Assembly (NCBI GenBank): GCA_943788005.1
Contig: CALSOP010000001.1
Location: 62,001 to 126,000, forward strand
Length of the DNA stretch: 64,000 nucleotides
Direction of reading: 5' to 3'
Source of the DNA: an uncultured Gammaproteobacteria bacterium
Lineage (GTDB): Bacteria > Pseudomonadota > Gammaproteobacteria > Eutrophobiales > Eutrophobiaceae
The position numbers and the translations under genes were made by a program. The notes under the pieces were generated by a model. That model saw nothing but the letters and a program-made list of their open reading frames with translations. It made no database searches and had not been told where the DNA came from. This document shows positions 1-9,077 of the stretch, in pieces (position 1 is the stretch's first letter; the number at the start of each line of letters is the position of its first letter).

Positions 1-220
1 GCATTAGAAATAACTCCTATTAATTTAAATGATGATTTGTGGTAACTCATGTGTACATTTTTTTATAGAGAACACTATTTTTATACTGTACGAACAGAAA
101 TAACAATTTCCATTTAACAGCCTGTCAGTTTATCTGTTGCACATAACGAGTCTGAACACTATAATTCATGTGGTTTATTTTGTAAACTAGGTTCCTATAA
201 GTAACCAGCAAGAGTGATTA

Positions 221-601
221 ATGACTAAATTAAAAGCCAATGTTTTTGCAGCAAAATGTTCGTCCAGAGAAGTCCTTGTTTTAATCAGCGAGAAATGGGT
301 GTGCCTGATAGTTTGTGCGTTAAGCAAACAAAAGGTTTTACGTTTTGGTGAGCTCAAGCGACTCTGTGAAGGTGTGTCGCAAAAAATGTTGACCCAAACA
401 TTACGAAAACTGGAACGTGATGGTTTAGTGATTCGAACAATATATGCCGATAAATTACCGCTAAAAGTTGAATATAAACTCAGCCCATTAGGAAATAATT
501 TAGTTCCGGTAATCGAGCAAGTAAAGTCATGGGCTGAGACAAATATGAATAAAATTAATCAGCATAGAATGGCATTTGAGAAGAAAAATAATGCGGTATG
601 A
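221..601 (+). CDS. HxlR-family winged-helix transcriptional regulator
   Basis: Small DNA-binding regulator of the HxlR family (126 aa). Seen: the characteristic KWVCLIV segment near residue 25, RFGELKRL near 41, the recognition-helix stretch SQKMLTQTLRKLERDGLV near 54-71, then VEYKLSPLGNNL and a tryptophan-containing last helix. The usual N-terminal family cysteine is retained (C13). HxlR proteins bind DNA as dimers and often respond to electrophiles or redox stress. No divergent target gene is visible because the window starts 220 bases upstream, so its regulon is unknown. The family is clear; the specific role is not. Confidence 0.85.
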   Translation: MTKLKANVFAAKCSSREVLVLISEKWVCLIVCALSKQKVLRFGELKRLCEGVSQKMLTQTLRKLERDGLVIRTIYADKLPLKVEYKLSPLGNNLVPVIEQVKSWAETNMNKINQHRMAFEKKNNAV

Positions 602-619
602 GCTGAGCGTTGAGCTTTA

Positions 620-973
620 TTATTTATTCTTTAGTAAGTCCTTTAAATTTGCGAATGGCTTACCGGTACCATGCTCCCGATCAAGTTCGTTATTTGCTTT
701 TGTCACCGACACATCTCTATCTAAATATTTTGCATGCTCATGATCATGACAATAGAGGCACAATAACTCCCAATTGCTGCCGTCTTCTGGATTGTTGTCG
801 TGATTATGATCTTTGTGATGAACGGTTAATTCGATGATATTTTCTCTAGTAAATTCTCGCTTACATTTACCACAGACCCAAGGATACAGTTTTAGCGCCT
901 TCTCGCGATAACCATGTCCTCTTGATTCGGCATTCCGCTTGGATTCTGCAACAACTTTATCTAGCTTATCCAT
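620..973 (-). CDS. yajD: YajD-like HNH nuclease
   Basis: 117-aa HNH-endonuclease-fold protein closely resembling E. coli YajD in length and sequence. Seen: GYREKALKLYPWVCGKC at residues 21-37 with a CxxC zinc knuckle, the HNH core HHKDHNHDNNPEDGSNWELL, then a second CxxC (CLYCHDHEH), giving the two zinc-binding cysteine pairs and the ββα-metal site. It is convergent with the HxlR gene (18-base gap). The family is conserved in gammaproteobacteria, but the physiological substrate is not established. Complete and intact. Confidence 0.9.
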   Translation of the reverse strand: MDKLDKVVAESKRNAESRGHGYREKALKLYPWVCGKCKREFTRENIIELTVHHKDHNHDNNPEDGSNWELLCLYCHDHEHAKYLDRDVSVTKANNELDREHGTGKPFANLKDLLKNK

Positions 974-1038
974 GAACCATTATTAGTAATTAGAGTTATA
1001 TGAGCTGTTATGAATACAATCAATGCCTACGAATGATT

Positions 1039-1383
1039 CTAGTGTCTTAGCACACCCGCTTGAATACTGATTAAATCATCAAATGTCTTAAGCTGTTTTA
1101 GCAGAGTATTTGTCGATGGGTCATCTTTATGCAGGCATTCTTCTGCATATTCATATATCCCGCTTTGTGCCGGCAACGGTTTGGTCTGTTCGATGGTATC
1201 TTTCATCCTCGGCAAAAATATCCACTGCAACCATTGCTCAAATTTAAGTGTATCCATACAAAAAGGGATCGTGCTATCGAGATCACTAGCATCAGGCTTG
1301 TACTTATCCCACTTTCCGTGGGTACGTAGGTTAGCCTCGACTTCTAATAAAACGTCGGCAATTCGGTTTGGAATATCGTGCAT
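1039..1383 (-). CDS. yqcC: YqcC family protein (DUF446)
   Basis: 114-aa helical protein of the YqcC/DUF446 family. Seen: the family hallmark PFCMDTLKFEQWLQWIFLPRM (split here: PFCMDTLKFEQWL then QWIFLPRM) around residues 40-60, and the later segment KPLPAQSGIYEYAEE. In enterobacteria yqcC lies next to truC (tRNA pseudouridine-65 synthase); no truC is visible here. Function is unproven. It lies 65 bases upstream of yajD on the same strand and may be co-transcribed with it. Confidence 0.85.
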   Translation of the reverse strand: MHDIPNRIADVLLEVEANLRTHGKWDKYKPDASDLDSTIPFCMDTLKFEQWLQWIFLPRMKDTIEQTKPLPAQSGIYEYAEECLHKDDPSTNTLLKQLKTFDDLISIQAGVLRH

Positions 1384-1693
1384 TAAGCTGATTATACGTC
1401 GAGTTTAGCTGATCCTAAAGTTTGGAATTCGTAATCTTGTATATATAAGGTGTCCGATTCGAGTCAAATTTCCGAAATTTATGCCATATTTGCAATATTT
1501 TGTGCAGAAATGACACTTGATTTCACATATTTAGACAATCTGGTTTATACTCCGCCCGCCAGTTTACACCTCATGCGGTCATCTCAGTGATAATTCAAAA
1601 AGATGTGGGTATTTGGGTAGCGCAGTTTCCTGAAACTAGGCGCAGGGACAATAATCGATTTCATTAATTAATTTAACTTTATAGAGTAGAACA
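1384..1693 (+). promoter_or_regulatory. 5' region of the EF-G gene
   Basis: 310 bases without a gene. A plausible sigma70 promoter is TTCACA (1522-1527), 18-base spacer, TATACT (1546-1551). This would leave a leader of about 135 bases. The leader holds a short hairpin, AGTTTC-ct-GAAACT (1624-1637), of unknown role. The promoter rests on consensus matching only. Confidence 0.4.
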
Positions 1694-3784
1694 ATGGCTG
1701 ACTTATCGAAGTATAGAAACATAGGTATCTTCGCGCATGTGGACGCAGGTAAAACCACGACCTCAGAACGAATCCTGAAACTGACGGGCAAGATTCATAA
1801 AACCGGTGAAGTACATGATGGTGATGCCACCACTGACTTCATGGAGCAAGAACAGGAGCGCGGCATTACCATTCAGTCTGCTGCAACCAGTTGTTTCTGG
1901 AATGACCATCGAATGAATATTATCGATACCCCAGGACACGTTGATTTTACTATCGAAGTATACCGTTCATTAAAAGTATTGGACGGCGGCATCGGCGTAT
2001 TTTGTGGTTCTGGAGGTGTTGAACCTCAGTCTGAGACTAATTGGCGCTATGCAAACGATTCTGAAGTTGCACGAATTATTTTCGTAAACAAGCTCGACCG
2101 TATCGGCGCAGATTTCTATCGCGTGATTCAGCAAGTTGAAGATGTTTTAGGTGCAACACCCGTGGCAATGACTTTGCCAATTGGTATTGAAGATAATTTC
2201 GTTGGTGCAGTCGATCTACTGACCCGTAAAGCTTGGATCTGGAAAGACGAAAACGACCCACTAAGCTATGAAATTCAAGAACCGCCAGCAGATATGGTCG
2301 ACAAGGTCGAAGAATGGCGCGAAAAACTAATTGAAGCTGTAGTCGACCAAGACGATGCCATTATGGAGAAGTATTTGGAAGGTGAAGAACCTACCATAGA
2401 AGAACTCAAGGCTTGTATTCGTAAAGGAACTATCAACCTTTCATTCTTCCCGACCTATTGCGGTTCAGCATTTAAAAATAAATGTATCCAATTAGTATTA
2501 GATGCTGTTGTTGATTATTTACCTAATCCAACTGAAGTTAAGCCACAATCTGAAGTCGATCTGGAAGGCAATCCAACTGGAAAAGTAGCAACCGTCGATG
2601 CTGATGGGCCATTGCGTGCATTAGCATTCAAGATCATGGATGACCGTTTTGGCGCCCTGACCTTTCTACGAATTTATTCTGGGAAACTAGAAAAAGGAAC
2701 GGGAGTACTGAATACGTTTACCGGAAAAACTGAACGTATTGGTCGTATCGTGGAAATGCATGCAGACGAACGTATCGAACTTGATGGTGCACAAGCAGGC
2801 GACATCGTTGCGGCAATTGGTTTAAAGAATGTTCAGACCGGCCATACCTTATGTGATCCAAACAATCCTGCAACTTTAGAACCAATGGTGTTTCCTGATC
2901 CGGTCATCTCAATTGCCGTTTCACCAATAGACAAAGCTGCTTCAGAAAAACTAGGTGTGGCTATCGGTAAGATGATTAAAGAAGATCCTTCTTTCCGTGT
3001 TGAGACTGATGAAGACAGTGGTGAAACCATCCTCAAAGGCATGGGTGAGTTACATCTGGATATTAAAGTCGATATATTGAAACGTACCCACGGCATTGAA
3101 GTTGAAGTCGGTAGTCCTCAAGTGGCCTATCGTGAAACCGTTACTAAAACCATAGAAGATAGCTATACACATAAGAAACAATCGGGTGGTTCAGGTCAGT
3201 ACGGCAAAATCGACTACATTATTGAACCAGGTGAACCAGGTAGTGGTTTCGTATTTGAATCAAAAGTGACTGGCGGTAACGTGCCAAAAGAATTCTGGCC
3301 AGCGATTGAAGGAGGTTTCAAGAAGAGCATGGATCAAGGTGTGCTTGCAGGTTTCCCCTGTCTCGATTTCAAAGTCACTTTGATGGATGGTGCCTTCCAT
3401 GCGGTTGACTCCTCAGCTATTGCATTTGAATTAGCCGCCAAAGCAGCTTACCGACAAAGTATGCCTAAGGCCGGTCCTCAATTAATGGAACCAATCATGA
3501 AGGTTGATGTATTTACACCGGAAGATCATGTTGGTGATGTGATCGGCGATTTGAATCGTCGTCGCGGCATGATCAAATCTCAAGAAGCGGGACCAACGGG
3601 TGTTCGTATTAAAGCTGATGCGCCATTAAGTGAGATGTTTGGTTACATTGGTTCTTTGCGTACGATGACTTCCGGTCGAGGCCAATTTTCAATGGAGTTT
3701 TTACAATACAATCCATGCCCCAAGAATGTGGCAGAGGTGGTTATTACAGAAACAAAAGCAAGAGAAGAAGAAAAGAAAAAATAA
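1694..3784 (+). CDS. fusA: Elongation factor G (EF-G2 type)
   Basis: 696-aa translational GTPase that drives ribosomal translocation and, with RRF, ribosome recycling. Seen: P-loop [12 protein letters not shown] (about residues 14-25), switch [18 protein letters not shown], and NKLD for guanine specificity; then domain II, and domains III-V with [19 protein letters not shown] and a C-terminal [20 protein letters not shown]. The gene is alone, not next to rpsL, rpsG or tuf as the classical fusA is, and its sequence recalls the second EF-G (FusA2) of Vibrio and Shewanella. A second EF-G elsewhere in the genome is therefore likely. A strong terminator follows. Confidence 0.93.
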   Translation: MADLSKYRNIGIFAHVDAGKTTTSERILKLTGKIHKTGEVHDGDATTDFMEQEQERGITIQSAATSCFWNDHRMNIIDTPGHVDFTIEVYRSLKVLDGGIGVFCGSGGVEPQSETNWRYANDSEVARIIFVNKLDRIGADFYRVIQQVEDVLGATPVAMTLPIGIEDNFVGAVDLLTRKAWIWKDENDPLSYEIQEPPADMVDKVEEWREKLIEAVVDQDDAIMEKYLEGEEPTIEELKACIRKGTINLSFFPTYCGSAFKNKCIQLVLDAVVDYLPNPTEVKPQSEVDLEGNPTGKVATVDADGPLRALAFKIMDDRFGALTFLRIYSGKLEKGTGVLNTFTGKTERIGRIVEMHADERIELDGAQAGDIVAAIGLKNVQTGHTLCDPNNPATLEPMVFPDPVISIAVSPIDKAASEKLGVAIGKMIKEDPSFRVETDEDSGETILKGMGELHLDIKVDILKRTHGIEVEVGSPQVAYRETVTKTIEDSYTHKKQSGGSGQYGKIDYIIEPGEPGSGFVFESKVTGGNVPKEFWPAIEGGFKKSMDQGVLAGFPCLDFKVTLMDGAFHAVDSSAIAFELAAKAAYRQSMPKAGPQLMEPIMKVDVFTPEDHVGDVIGDLNRRRGMIKSQEAGPTGVRIKADAPLSEMFGYIGSLRTMTSGRGQFSMEFLQYNPCPKNVAEVVITETKAREEEKKK

Positions 3785-3807
3785 TATAATCTTTAGTTAC
3801 ATTAATC

Positions 3808-3836
3808 AAAAAGACCGGCAACAGCCGGTCTTTTTT
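3808..3836 (+). terminator. Rho-independent terminator after EF-G
   Basis: GC-rich stem (aagaccggc / gccggtctt, short loop) followed by a T-run, 24 bases after the EF-G stop codon. Confidence 0.9.
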
Positions 3837-4135
3837 ATGGGCAACCAATAAACCTAAGCGGTCCTGTATAAGCTAATATTGCTGGAAATTACACCTTCTA
3901 CAACAGCATCTAAATCATATCCAAAACTAAAAGCCGAAGTAGTTTTGTAATGTTGTTTATAAAGCAATTTCTTAAGTTAATCTTTGATACCCCTGAATTC
4001 AATTACCAAAATACGGCACAGGATATTTGGAGGCCACAAGATGCCTCTGCGGTTTATTGACTCGATTAAATAGTCCCAGATAATATATTCAGTTATAGCT
4101 CTTGACTTTAGTCTGGAATATAGCAAAATACATCG

Positions 4136-4147
4136 ATTGTCGACAAT
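4136..4147. promoter_or_regulatory. GntR/FadR-type operator palindrome, upstream copy (adc-like gene)
   Basis: Perfect 12-base palindrome ATTGTCGACAAT. The core TGTCGACA fits the FadR-subfamily GntR operator consensus (TGTM-KACA type). It is one of a pair; the second starts 63 bases downstream. The same 12-mer stands upstream of aceE. The regulator itself is not in the window. Confidence 0.65.
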
Positions 4148-4198
4148 ATATAAGTATATTTTCGATTAAATGCATTTTAAACCCATAATAATGAATAA

Positions 4199-4210
4199 AT
4201 TGTCGACAAT
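4199..4210. promoter_or_regulatory. GntR/FadR-type operator palindrome, downstream copy (adc-like gene)
   Basis: Second perfect ATTGTCGACAAT, start-to-start 63 bases from the first, about six turns of B-DNA. A candidate -10 (CATAAT, 4184-4189) lies between the two palindromes, so this copy would overlap the transcription start. TTGACT-18-TAATAT (4057-4086) further upstream is an alternative promoter. The rest of 3837-4267 shows no gene. Confidence 0.65.
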
Positions 4211-4267
4211 AAATTCATATTAAATTAAACCCTTATTAAGAACTTAAAAACTAGGAGTATTTTTCTC

Positions 4268-5026
4268 ATGCCGATACCCGAAGGATATAGCATCCCTATT
4301 ACAGCACCTCTCTATGAGGGTCCGACGTATAAATATATACGCACCAACACAATTTTATGTGTATTTCGTACAACTAAAGAAGTAATGGAAAAAGTTGTGC
4401 CTAAACCCCTGGTATATAATTCAGATCTTTATATCTACGCATGGGTTAACCACTTACCACGTACCACCGGTTTTTGTCATTACCGAGAAATGTTCTTGAC
4501 CATCCCGGTCGAATATCCTGGTAAAGATGGCATGGTTGCTGGTAACTATAATGCGCACCTTTATCTAGACAACGATAGCCCGATTGCGGCAGGTCGTGAG
4601 ATCTATGGCTATCCTAAGAAATTGGCACGCGTCCATTTTACTGAACAAGAAGATGTCTTGACGCGTTCTGTGGAACGAGGCGGGCACGAAATCTTTAAAG
4701 TGGCTATCAGCCCACGCGTATCACTGCCAACAGATCCAATCGATCCATTGGTTGCTCAACTTGCACTGCCATTCATTAACTACAAATTGATCCCATCAGT
4801 AGTGGAAGGTGCTAAACCAGATGTTGCACAACTAACGCTAATGGAACTGGTTAATTTTCAATGTACTAAACTCGACAAAGGCCCAGCTACTGTTGAATTT
4901 AATAGTTCACCTGCTGATCCATTGGGATTATTCAAGGTAGAAGAAGTAATTGGCGGTTGGTATTTCGAAGGTGGGTATGACCTTCCTTATGGGTCAGTAT
5001 TACACGACTATTTAAAAGAAGAGTAA
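4268..5026 (+). CDS. Acetoacetate decarboxylase family protein
   Basis: 252-aa protein of the acetoacetate decarboxylase (ADC) fold. Seen: the active-site segment GREIYGYPKKLARV with paired lysines K117/K118, matching the Schiff-base lysine pair of Clostridium ADC, plus the conserved N-terminal hydrophobic region and a C-terminal substrate-pocket segment. True ADC makes acetone and CO2 from acetoacetate; many ADC-like proteins act instead as aldolase-dehydratases or on other beta-keto acids, so the substrate is open. The start is supported by AGGAG about 10 bases upstream. Two GntR-type palindromes precede it and a terminator follows, so it is probably monocistronic and controlled by the same regulator as aceE. 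Confidence 0.85.
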   Translation: MPIPEGYSIPITAPLYEGPTYKYIRTNTILCVFRTTKEVMEKVVPKPLVYNSDLYIYAWVNHLPRTTGFCHYREMFLTIPVEYPGKDGMVAGNYNAHLYLDNDSPIAAGREIYGYPKKLARVHFTEQEDVLTRSVERGGHEIFKVAISPRVSLPTDPIDPLVAQLALPFINYKLIPSVVEGAKPDVAQLTLMELVNFQCTKLDKGPATVEFNSSPADPLGLFKVEEVIGGWYFEGGYDLPYGSVLHDYLKEE

Positions 5027-5091
5027 TTCAAACATTCATTAAAGACTGAAACGCTGTTATTTAGTTTTTATTGAAATGATGTTACTACCGG

Positions 5092-5127
5092 GCGGGATCG
5101 AATTTACTTTCGATTCCGCTTTTTTTA
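5092..5127 (+). terminator. Rho-independent terminator after the adc-like gene
   Basis: 11-base stem with one mismatch (gcgggatcgaa / ttcgattccgc), 6-base loop, then a run of seven T. It separates the decarboxylase-like gene from the next rightward gene. Confidence 0.85.
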
Positions 5128-5157
5128 TCTGCACAACAGTAATATCCTCCATAAACA

Positions 5158-5979
5158 ATGAGCATAGATAAAGAAGAATTTGTCACATCAACCATAAACT
5201 ACTCTTTAGATAATGGTAGTCCGCTTGACTATTACTTTTATGAACCCGATCCCTCTATTAAACTGAACCCACCGGGCACTGACGCCCACGAAGTTAAGAT
5301 CTTGAATGGATGGTCAAGAGTGGATGAGTTTTCACTTAATCGCGAAGGCTTTGAATTAAAGCCCATTAGCAATAGTTTTGACCAGTTTGATGATAACGCT
5401 GCCATTAAGAAACTATTTTATCCAGTGATTGTTGAATTTGTGAAACAGCACACAGGGGCAAACAGGGTTGAAGTATTTGATCACACCATTCGTAAGCCTA
5501 TGTCAGAAGATTTAAAGGATCAAACTGATGTGCAACGGCCAACGGTCCAATTGGCACATAGTGATTACACACCAAAATCAGGACCTCAACGCGTAAGAGA
5601 AATATTGCCTGATGCAGCCGAGCAACTATTAAAACACAGGGTGGCATTCTTTAACGTATGGAAGCCGCTGTACCGAGCTGTTGAAGAATTTCCCTTGGCT
5701 ATGTGTGATGACACTACCGCCGTTGAAGAAGACAAGTTGATAATGGAACTTAAATACAGTGATCGTACGGGTGAAATATACGTAATGCGCTACTCACCTT
5801 CACACCGCTGGATCTACTTTCCAAAAATGTCACCTGAACAAGCCCTACTCCTCAAGACTTATGAAAGCGAACCCGGTCTCTCTAGCTCTATGGGACATAG
5901 CGCATTTGAAGACCCGACCTCTCCACCTGATGCTCCTACCAGAGAAAGCATTGAGGTAAGAACAATGGCGTTTTTCTAA
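5158..5979 (+). CDS. CmcJ/NvfI-like (AsaB/GA4-desaturase-like) oxidoreductase
   Basis: 273-aa protein resembling the CmcJ/NvfI/AsaB family known mostly from fungal and actinomycete natural-product pathways and also found in proteobacteria. Seen: LNGWSRVDEF-type N-terminal region, AHSDYTPKSGPQRV (about residues 133-146; the HxD pair fits a 2-oxoglutarate/Fe site), FFNVWKPL, and the C-terminal segment PPDAPTRESIEVRTMAFF whose arginines are typical of the family. No Shine-Dalgarno is obvious before the ATG. No biosynthetic cluster surrounds it, so the substrate is unknown. Confidence 0.75.
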   Translation: MSIDKEEFVTSTINYSLDNGSPLDYYFYEPDPSIKLNPPGTDAHEVKILNGWSRVDEFSLNREGFELKPISNSFDQFDDNAAIKKLFYPVIVEFVKQHTGANRVEVFDHTIRKPMSEDLKDQTDVQRPTVQLAHSDYTPKSGPQRVREILPDAAEQLLKHRVAFFNVWKPLYRAVEEFPLAMCDDTTAVEEDKLIMELKYSDRTGEIYVMRYSPSHRWIYFPKMSPEQALLLKTYESEPGLSSSMGHSAFEDPTSPPDAPTRESIEVRTMAFF

Positions 5980-6211
5980 GACCCATATTACGAAATAACA
6001 TAAAGCTATTTTAGCTTCAAGGATGGAGTGCGTGGATGCTCAAGAGCAGCGATCCTTATGGAGAGAGTGTTATCATTTGTATTCCAAACCAATCACAAGC
6101 GGACAAGTCTTAAATATATTATTTATTTCAATTAAATAACCCGAGACGGGTTTTCATACGTTTAAAACGGTAAGTATTAAATATACTTTAATTAACTAAA
6201 GGAGAGCCCCT

Positions 6212-7164
6212 ATGAAATTATCTTTAATGAAAGCAATCATTAAGAAAACAAGCATCGCGTTATTGGTTATGAGTACAACAATCTCGCATGCAGCCTCACA
6301 AGAGAAAAAGACTTCGCTCGAAGATCAAAAGTCGGTTGCTGTTACCATTTATAATGAGAATCTGGCGCTTATTAAAGATCAGCGCACTATCACTCTGGAT
6401 AACGGCCTTAACCTCCTTGCTTTTCGCGGTGTCAGCGCCAAGATGCGCCCTGAAACCTCGCTCTTAAGAAGCCTGAATAATATAAATGGATTCAATATCC
6501 TTGAACAAAACTTTGACTTTGATTTACTGACGCCACAAAAATTATTGGAAAAATATGTTGGTAAAAATGTAAGTATTGCAACGATGAATCCAGTGACGGG
6601 AGAAGAAATAATTGAACAGGCATTGGTGTTAAGTACAAACCAGGGGGTCGTTGTGAAGATAGGCGATCGTATAGAGACCAATCCACGTGGACGTTATATC
6701 TTCGATAAAGTACCTGAGAACCTTCGCGACCAACCTACCCTAGTATTACAATTAAATAGCCCGTCTGCTGAACCACAAGAGGTGGAACTCAGTTATCTTA
6801 CTTCCGGCTTATCCTGGAAGGCAGACTATGTAGCAGAACTGAACGCAGATGATACTAAATTAGATTTAATGGGTTGGGTTACCTTAAATAATAAAAGCGG
6901 CACGACATATAACAATGCCAAACTTCAATTAGTTGCGGGTGATGTAAACATTGTTAGACAAGACTTCAGGCAACGCCTTGAAGGCCGACAGGTAATGGCA
7001 ATGAAATCAGCAGTCGCTGAAGATAGCATGTCCGAAGAAAGCCTCTTTGAATACCACCTCTACAGTTTGAACCGTCCGACTACACTGTCCGACAACCAAA
7101 CCAAGCAGGTCTCACTATTAACTGCAACACAAGTACCGGTAAATAAAGAATTCCTTTTACAGGG
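6212..7164 (+). pseudogene. DUF4139 domain protein, 3' end removed by IS copy 1
   Basis: Secreted or periplasmic protein with a cleavable signal peptide (hydrophobic IALLVMSTTISHA, cleavage after SHA) followed by the start of a DUF4139 region (VAVTIYNENLALIKDQR, later LSYLTSGLSWKADYVAELN and GWVTLNNKSGTTYNNAKLQLVAGDV). A good ribosome site, GGAGAG, precedes the ATG. Native coding stops at about codon 317, where the IS begins. The open frame runs ten codons into the IS (to 7195), adding foreign residues. The rest of the domain is not found beyond the IS. Function of DUF4139 proteins is not established. Confidence 0.85.
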
Positions 7165-7224
7165 TGTACGTCGTCAAAACCTTTTGGACAGGTAGCGGTT
7201 TGATTTAAGAGACACATTAGTTCA

Positions 7225-8223
7225 TCAATAGGTTATGTGCTTCACTTGTTGTTTATCGTAATGCATTTGTCGTCTCATCGCTAACGTGTTTTGTTTGATT
7301 AGCTCTCGTTGACTTAGTATTTCTTCGCCACGCCCATAAAAGACATCAGCCGGTGTCAGGTTATCAAGTGATTCATGATAACGCTCATGGTTGTAATAAC
7401 TCACAAAACGCTGCAACTGTTCCTCCAGTTCCCCGGGGAAATAATAGTGGTGAAGTAATATCTGATTCTTCATTGAACGATGCCAGCGCTCTATCTTGCC
7501 TTGTGTTTGTGGATGATAAGGTCGACCTCGAGTGTGCGTCATACCGTTTTCTTCAAGGTAATCGGCTAATTCACCGGAGATATAACACGGGCCATTGTCA
7601 CTGAGTAAACGCGGTTTATGATTTACCTTTACTGTATCAAGTCCCGTAAAGCGTAAGGCGTCATCCAGCGTATCAGAGACATCACGGCTACTCATGCCCG
7701 TACATAAACGCCAGGCAATAATGTAACGTGAGTAATCATCTAATACCGTGGATAAGTAATACCAACCCCAACCGATAATCTTGAAATAGGTAAAATCCGT
7801 TTGCCACATCTCATTCACGCGCGTAGTGGGCTGTTGAAACTTATCACTGGCCTCCATCAGGATATAGGCCGGACTGGTAATTAAGTCTTGTTCTTTCAGC
7901 AGCCTGTACACCGTGGATTCTGAGACGAAGTAAGCCTTGTTGTCAGTGTAATTTACGGCTAACTCTCGTGGAGACAAATCAGGCTTCTCTAAGGCTAACT
8001 CAATAACGGCTTCACAGTGGTCTTCGGTGATTTTATTCCATACCGCATGGGGAATCGGCTTCTTGTCTTCCAAGCCATCAACGCCATTCTCTTCATAACG
8101 TTTGAGCCAGTTGTAAAAAGTGGACTTATGAATGTCCAGCCGAGTCAGCGTTTGTCGAACCGACAGATCTGAGTTCTGTACCAGTTGAATAATCTCGACT
8201 TTATCCGATGCTAAGTACCTCAT
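7225..8223 (-). CDS. IS3-family transposase OrfB (DDE integrase domain), copy 1
   Basis: 332 aa. N-terminal helix-turn-helix (SVRQTLTRLDIHKSTFYNWL, residues about 22-41), an HTH_21-like linker, then an rve integrase core with the DDE triad: D in MWQTDFTYF, D in LLSDNGPCY and E in GKIERWH. Its ATG overlaps the orfA stop as ATGA, so translation is probably coupled by re-initiation instead of by the frameshift used in many IS3 elements. Confidence 0.93.
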   Translation of the reverse strand: MRYLASDKVEIIQLVQNSDLSVRQTLTRLDIHKSTFYNWLKRYEENGVDGLEDKKPIPHAVWNKITEDHCEAVIELALEKPDLSPRELAVNYTDNKAYFVSESTVYRLLKEQDLITSPAYILMEASDKFQQPTTRVNEMWQTDFTYFKIIGWGWYYLSTVLDDYSRYIIAWRLCTGMSSRDVSDTLDDALRFTGLDTVKVNHKPRLLSDNGPCYISGELADYLEENGMTHTRGRPYHPQTQGKIERWHRSMKNQILLHHYYFPGELEEQLQRFVSYYNHERYHESLDNLTPADVFYGRGEEILSQRELIKQNTLAMRRQMHYDKQQVKHITY

Positions 8224-8582
8224 ATATCGTCCTCCCCATCCCCGAGCACGCTTTTTTTAAGCAGCCGATTCTCCATGACTACTTCGCCTAAGGTTTCTTT
8301 CAGCGCAGATGTTTCAGCACGCAGTTCTTTGACTTCATCTGAGGTCGCTTCACGTACGATATCGCCTGATAAACGTTTCTTACCTGCCTCCAGAAAGTCT
8401 TTCGACCAACGGTAGTAAACATTTGGGTTTAGTCCTTCCTTGCGACATAGCTCAGCGATGCTTTCTTCGCCACGTAAGCCTTCAAGTACGATACGAATTT
8501 TTTCTTCTGCTGAATATTTTTTACGGGTGCGTCGACGAATATCGCGCACAGTATGTTCTACACTTCTTTTACTTGTCATCAT
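8220..8582 (-). CDS. IS3-family transposase OrfA (helix-turn-helix), copy 1
   Basis: 120 aa, HTH_Tnp_1 type: KKYSAEEKIRIVLEGLRGE, then ELCRKEGLNPNVYYRWSKDF, then a leucine-rich C-terminal coiled coil (ELRAETSALKETLGEVVMEN). Provides end recognition for OrfB. Confidence 0.93.
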   Translation of the reverse strand: MMTSKRSVEHTVRDIRRRTRKKYSAEEKIRIVLEGLRGEESIAELCRKEGLNPNVYYRWSKDFLEAGKKRLSGDIVREATSDEVKELRAETSALKETLGEVVMENRLLKKSVLGDGEDDI

Positions 8583-8665
8583 CGTTTCCTCTTGGGTTAA
8601 CGATGAACTAAAACTATCTCTTAGACAATCAGGCTAGTTGGTCCACATGGTGCTGACGGGGTACA

Positions 8666-8965
8666 CTATTAGTTGAATACGTAAAAATAGGCATCCGAGA
8701 AGGGATGACATTACATGATGCAGCTGGTAAAGCAGTAAGAGACCGTTTCCGAGCAATCTTCCTAACGTCTATTACAACTGTCGCTGGAATGTTCCCCTTA
8801 TTGTTAGAAACCAGCTTACAAGCTCAAGTGTTAATTCCTTTAGTCGTCAGTGTTGTCTTCGGCATCATGACGTCAACTTTTCTCACGCTACTTGTACTCC
8901 CTGCCAGCTATAGCATTATGGAAGACATGGGTTTTGTTGAGGTGGCGGAAAATGGAAGTGGATAA
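8666..8965 (+). pseudogene. RND efflux transporter, C-terminal fragment
   Basis: Open frame starts directly at the IS right end and reads LLVEYVKIGIREG, then AVRDRFRAIFLTSITTVAGM, then the last two membrane helices (VLIPLVVSVVFGIMTSTFLT, LLVLPASYSI). This is the C-terminal end of an AcrB/HAE-type RND inner-membrane pump, about 100 of 1000+ residues. The first in-frame ATG is at 8705 but is not a real start. The N-terminal remainder is absent from this window. A terminator follows. Confidence 0.88.
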
Positions 8966-9010
8966 TTAAAACTACTACATAACGGATATCAACTTATATA
9001 CCAGGTATAA

Positions 9011-9045
9011 AAAAACCGAACGAGAAATACTCTAGTTCGGTTTTT
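9011..9045. terminator. Bidirectional terminator between the RND fragment and typA
   Basis: 11-base perfect stem (aaaaaccgaac / gttcggttttt) with a 13-base loop between convergent genes. A/T runs on both sides allow it to work in both directions. Confidence 0.85.
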
Positions 9046-9077
9046 ATTTTGACTTTATTTGTAGATCTTAAGAATAT

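Larger units (their letters stand above)
7165..8665 (-). mobile_element. IS3-family insertion sequence, copy 1 (1501 bp)
   Basis: Complete element bounded by imperfect inverted repeats: left end TGTACGTCGTCAAAACC, right end (reverse complement) TGTACCCCGTCAGCACC, 13 of the first 17 bases identical. It carries orfA and orfB on the minus strand and is identical in length and encoded proteins to the copy at 12069-13569. The three bases flanking it differ (GGG left, CTA right), so there is no target duplication. The left flank is a DUF4139 gene and the right flank an RND pump gene. Confidence 0.92.
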
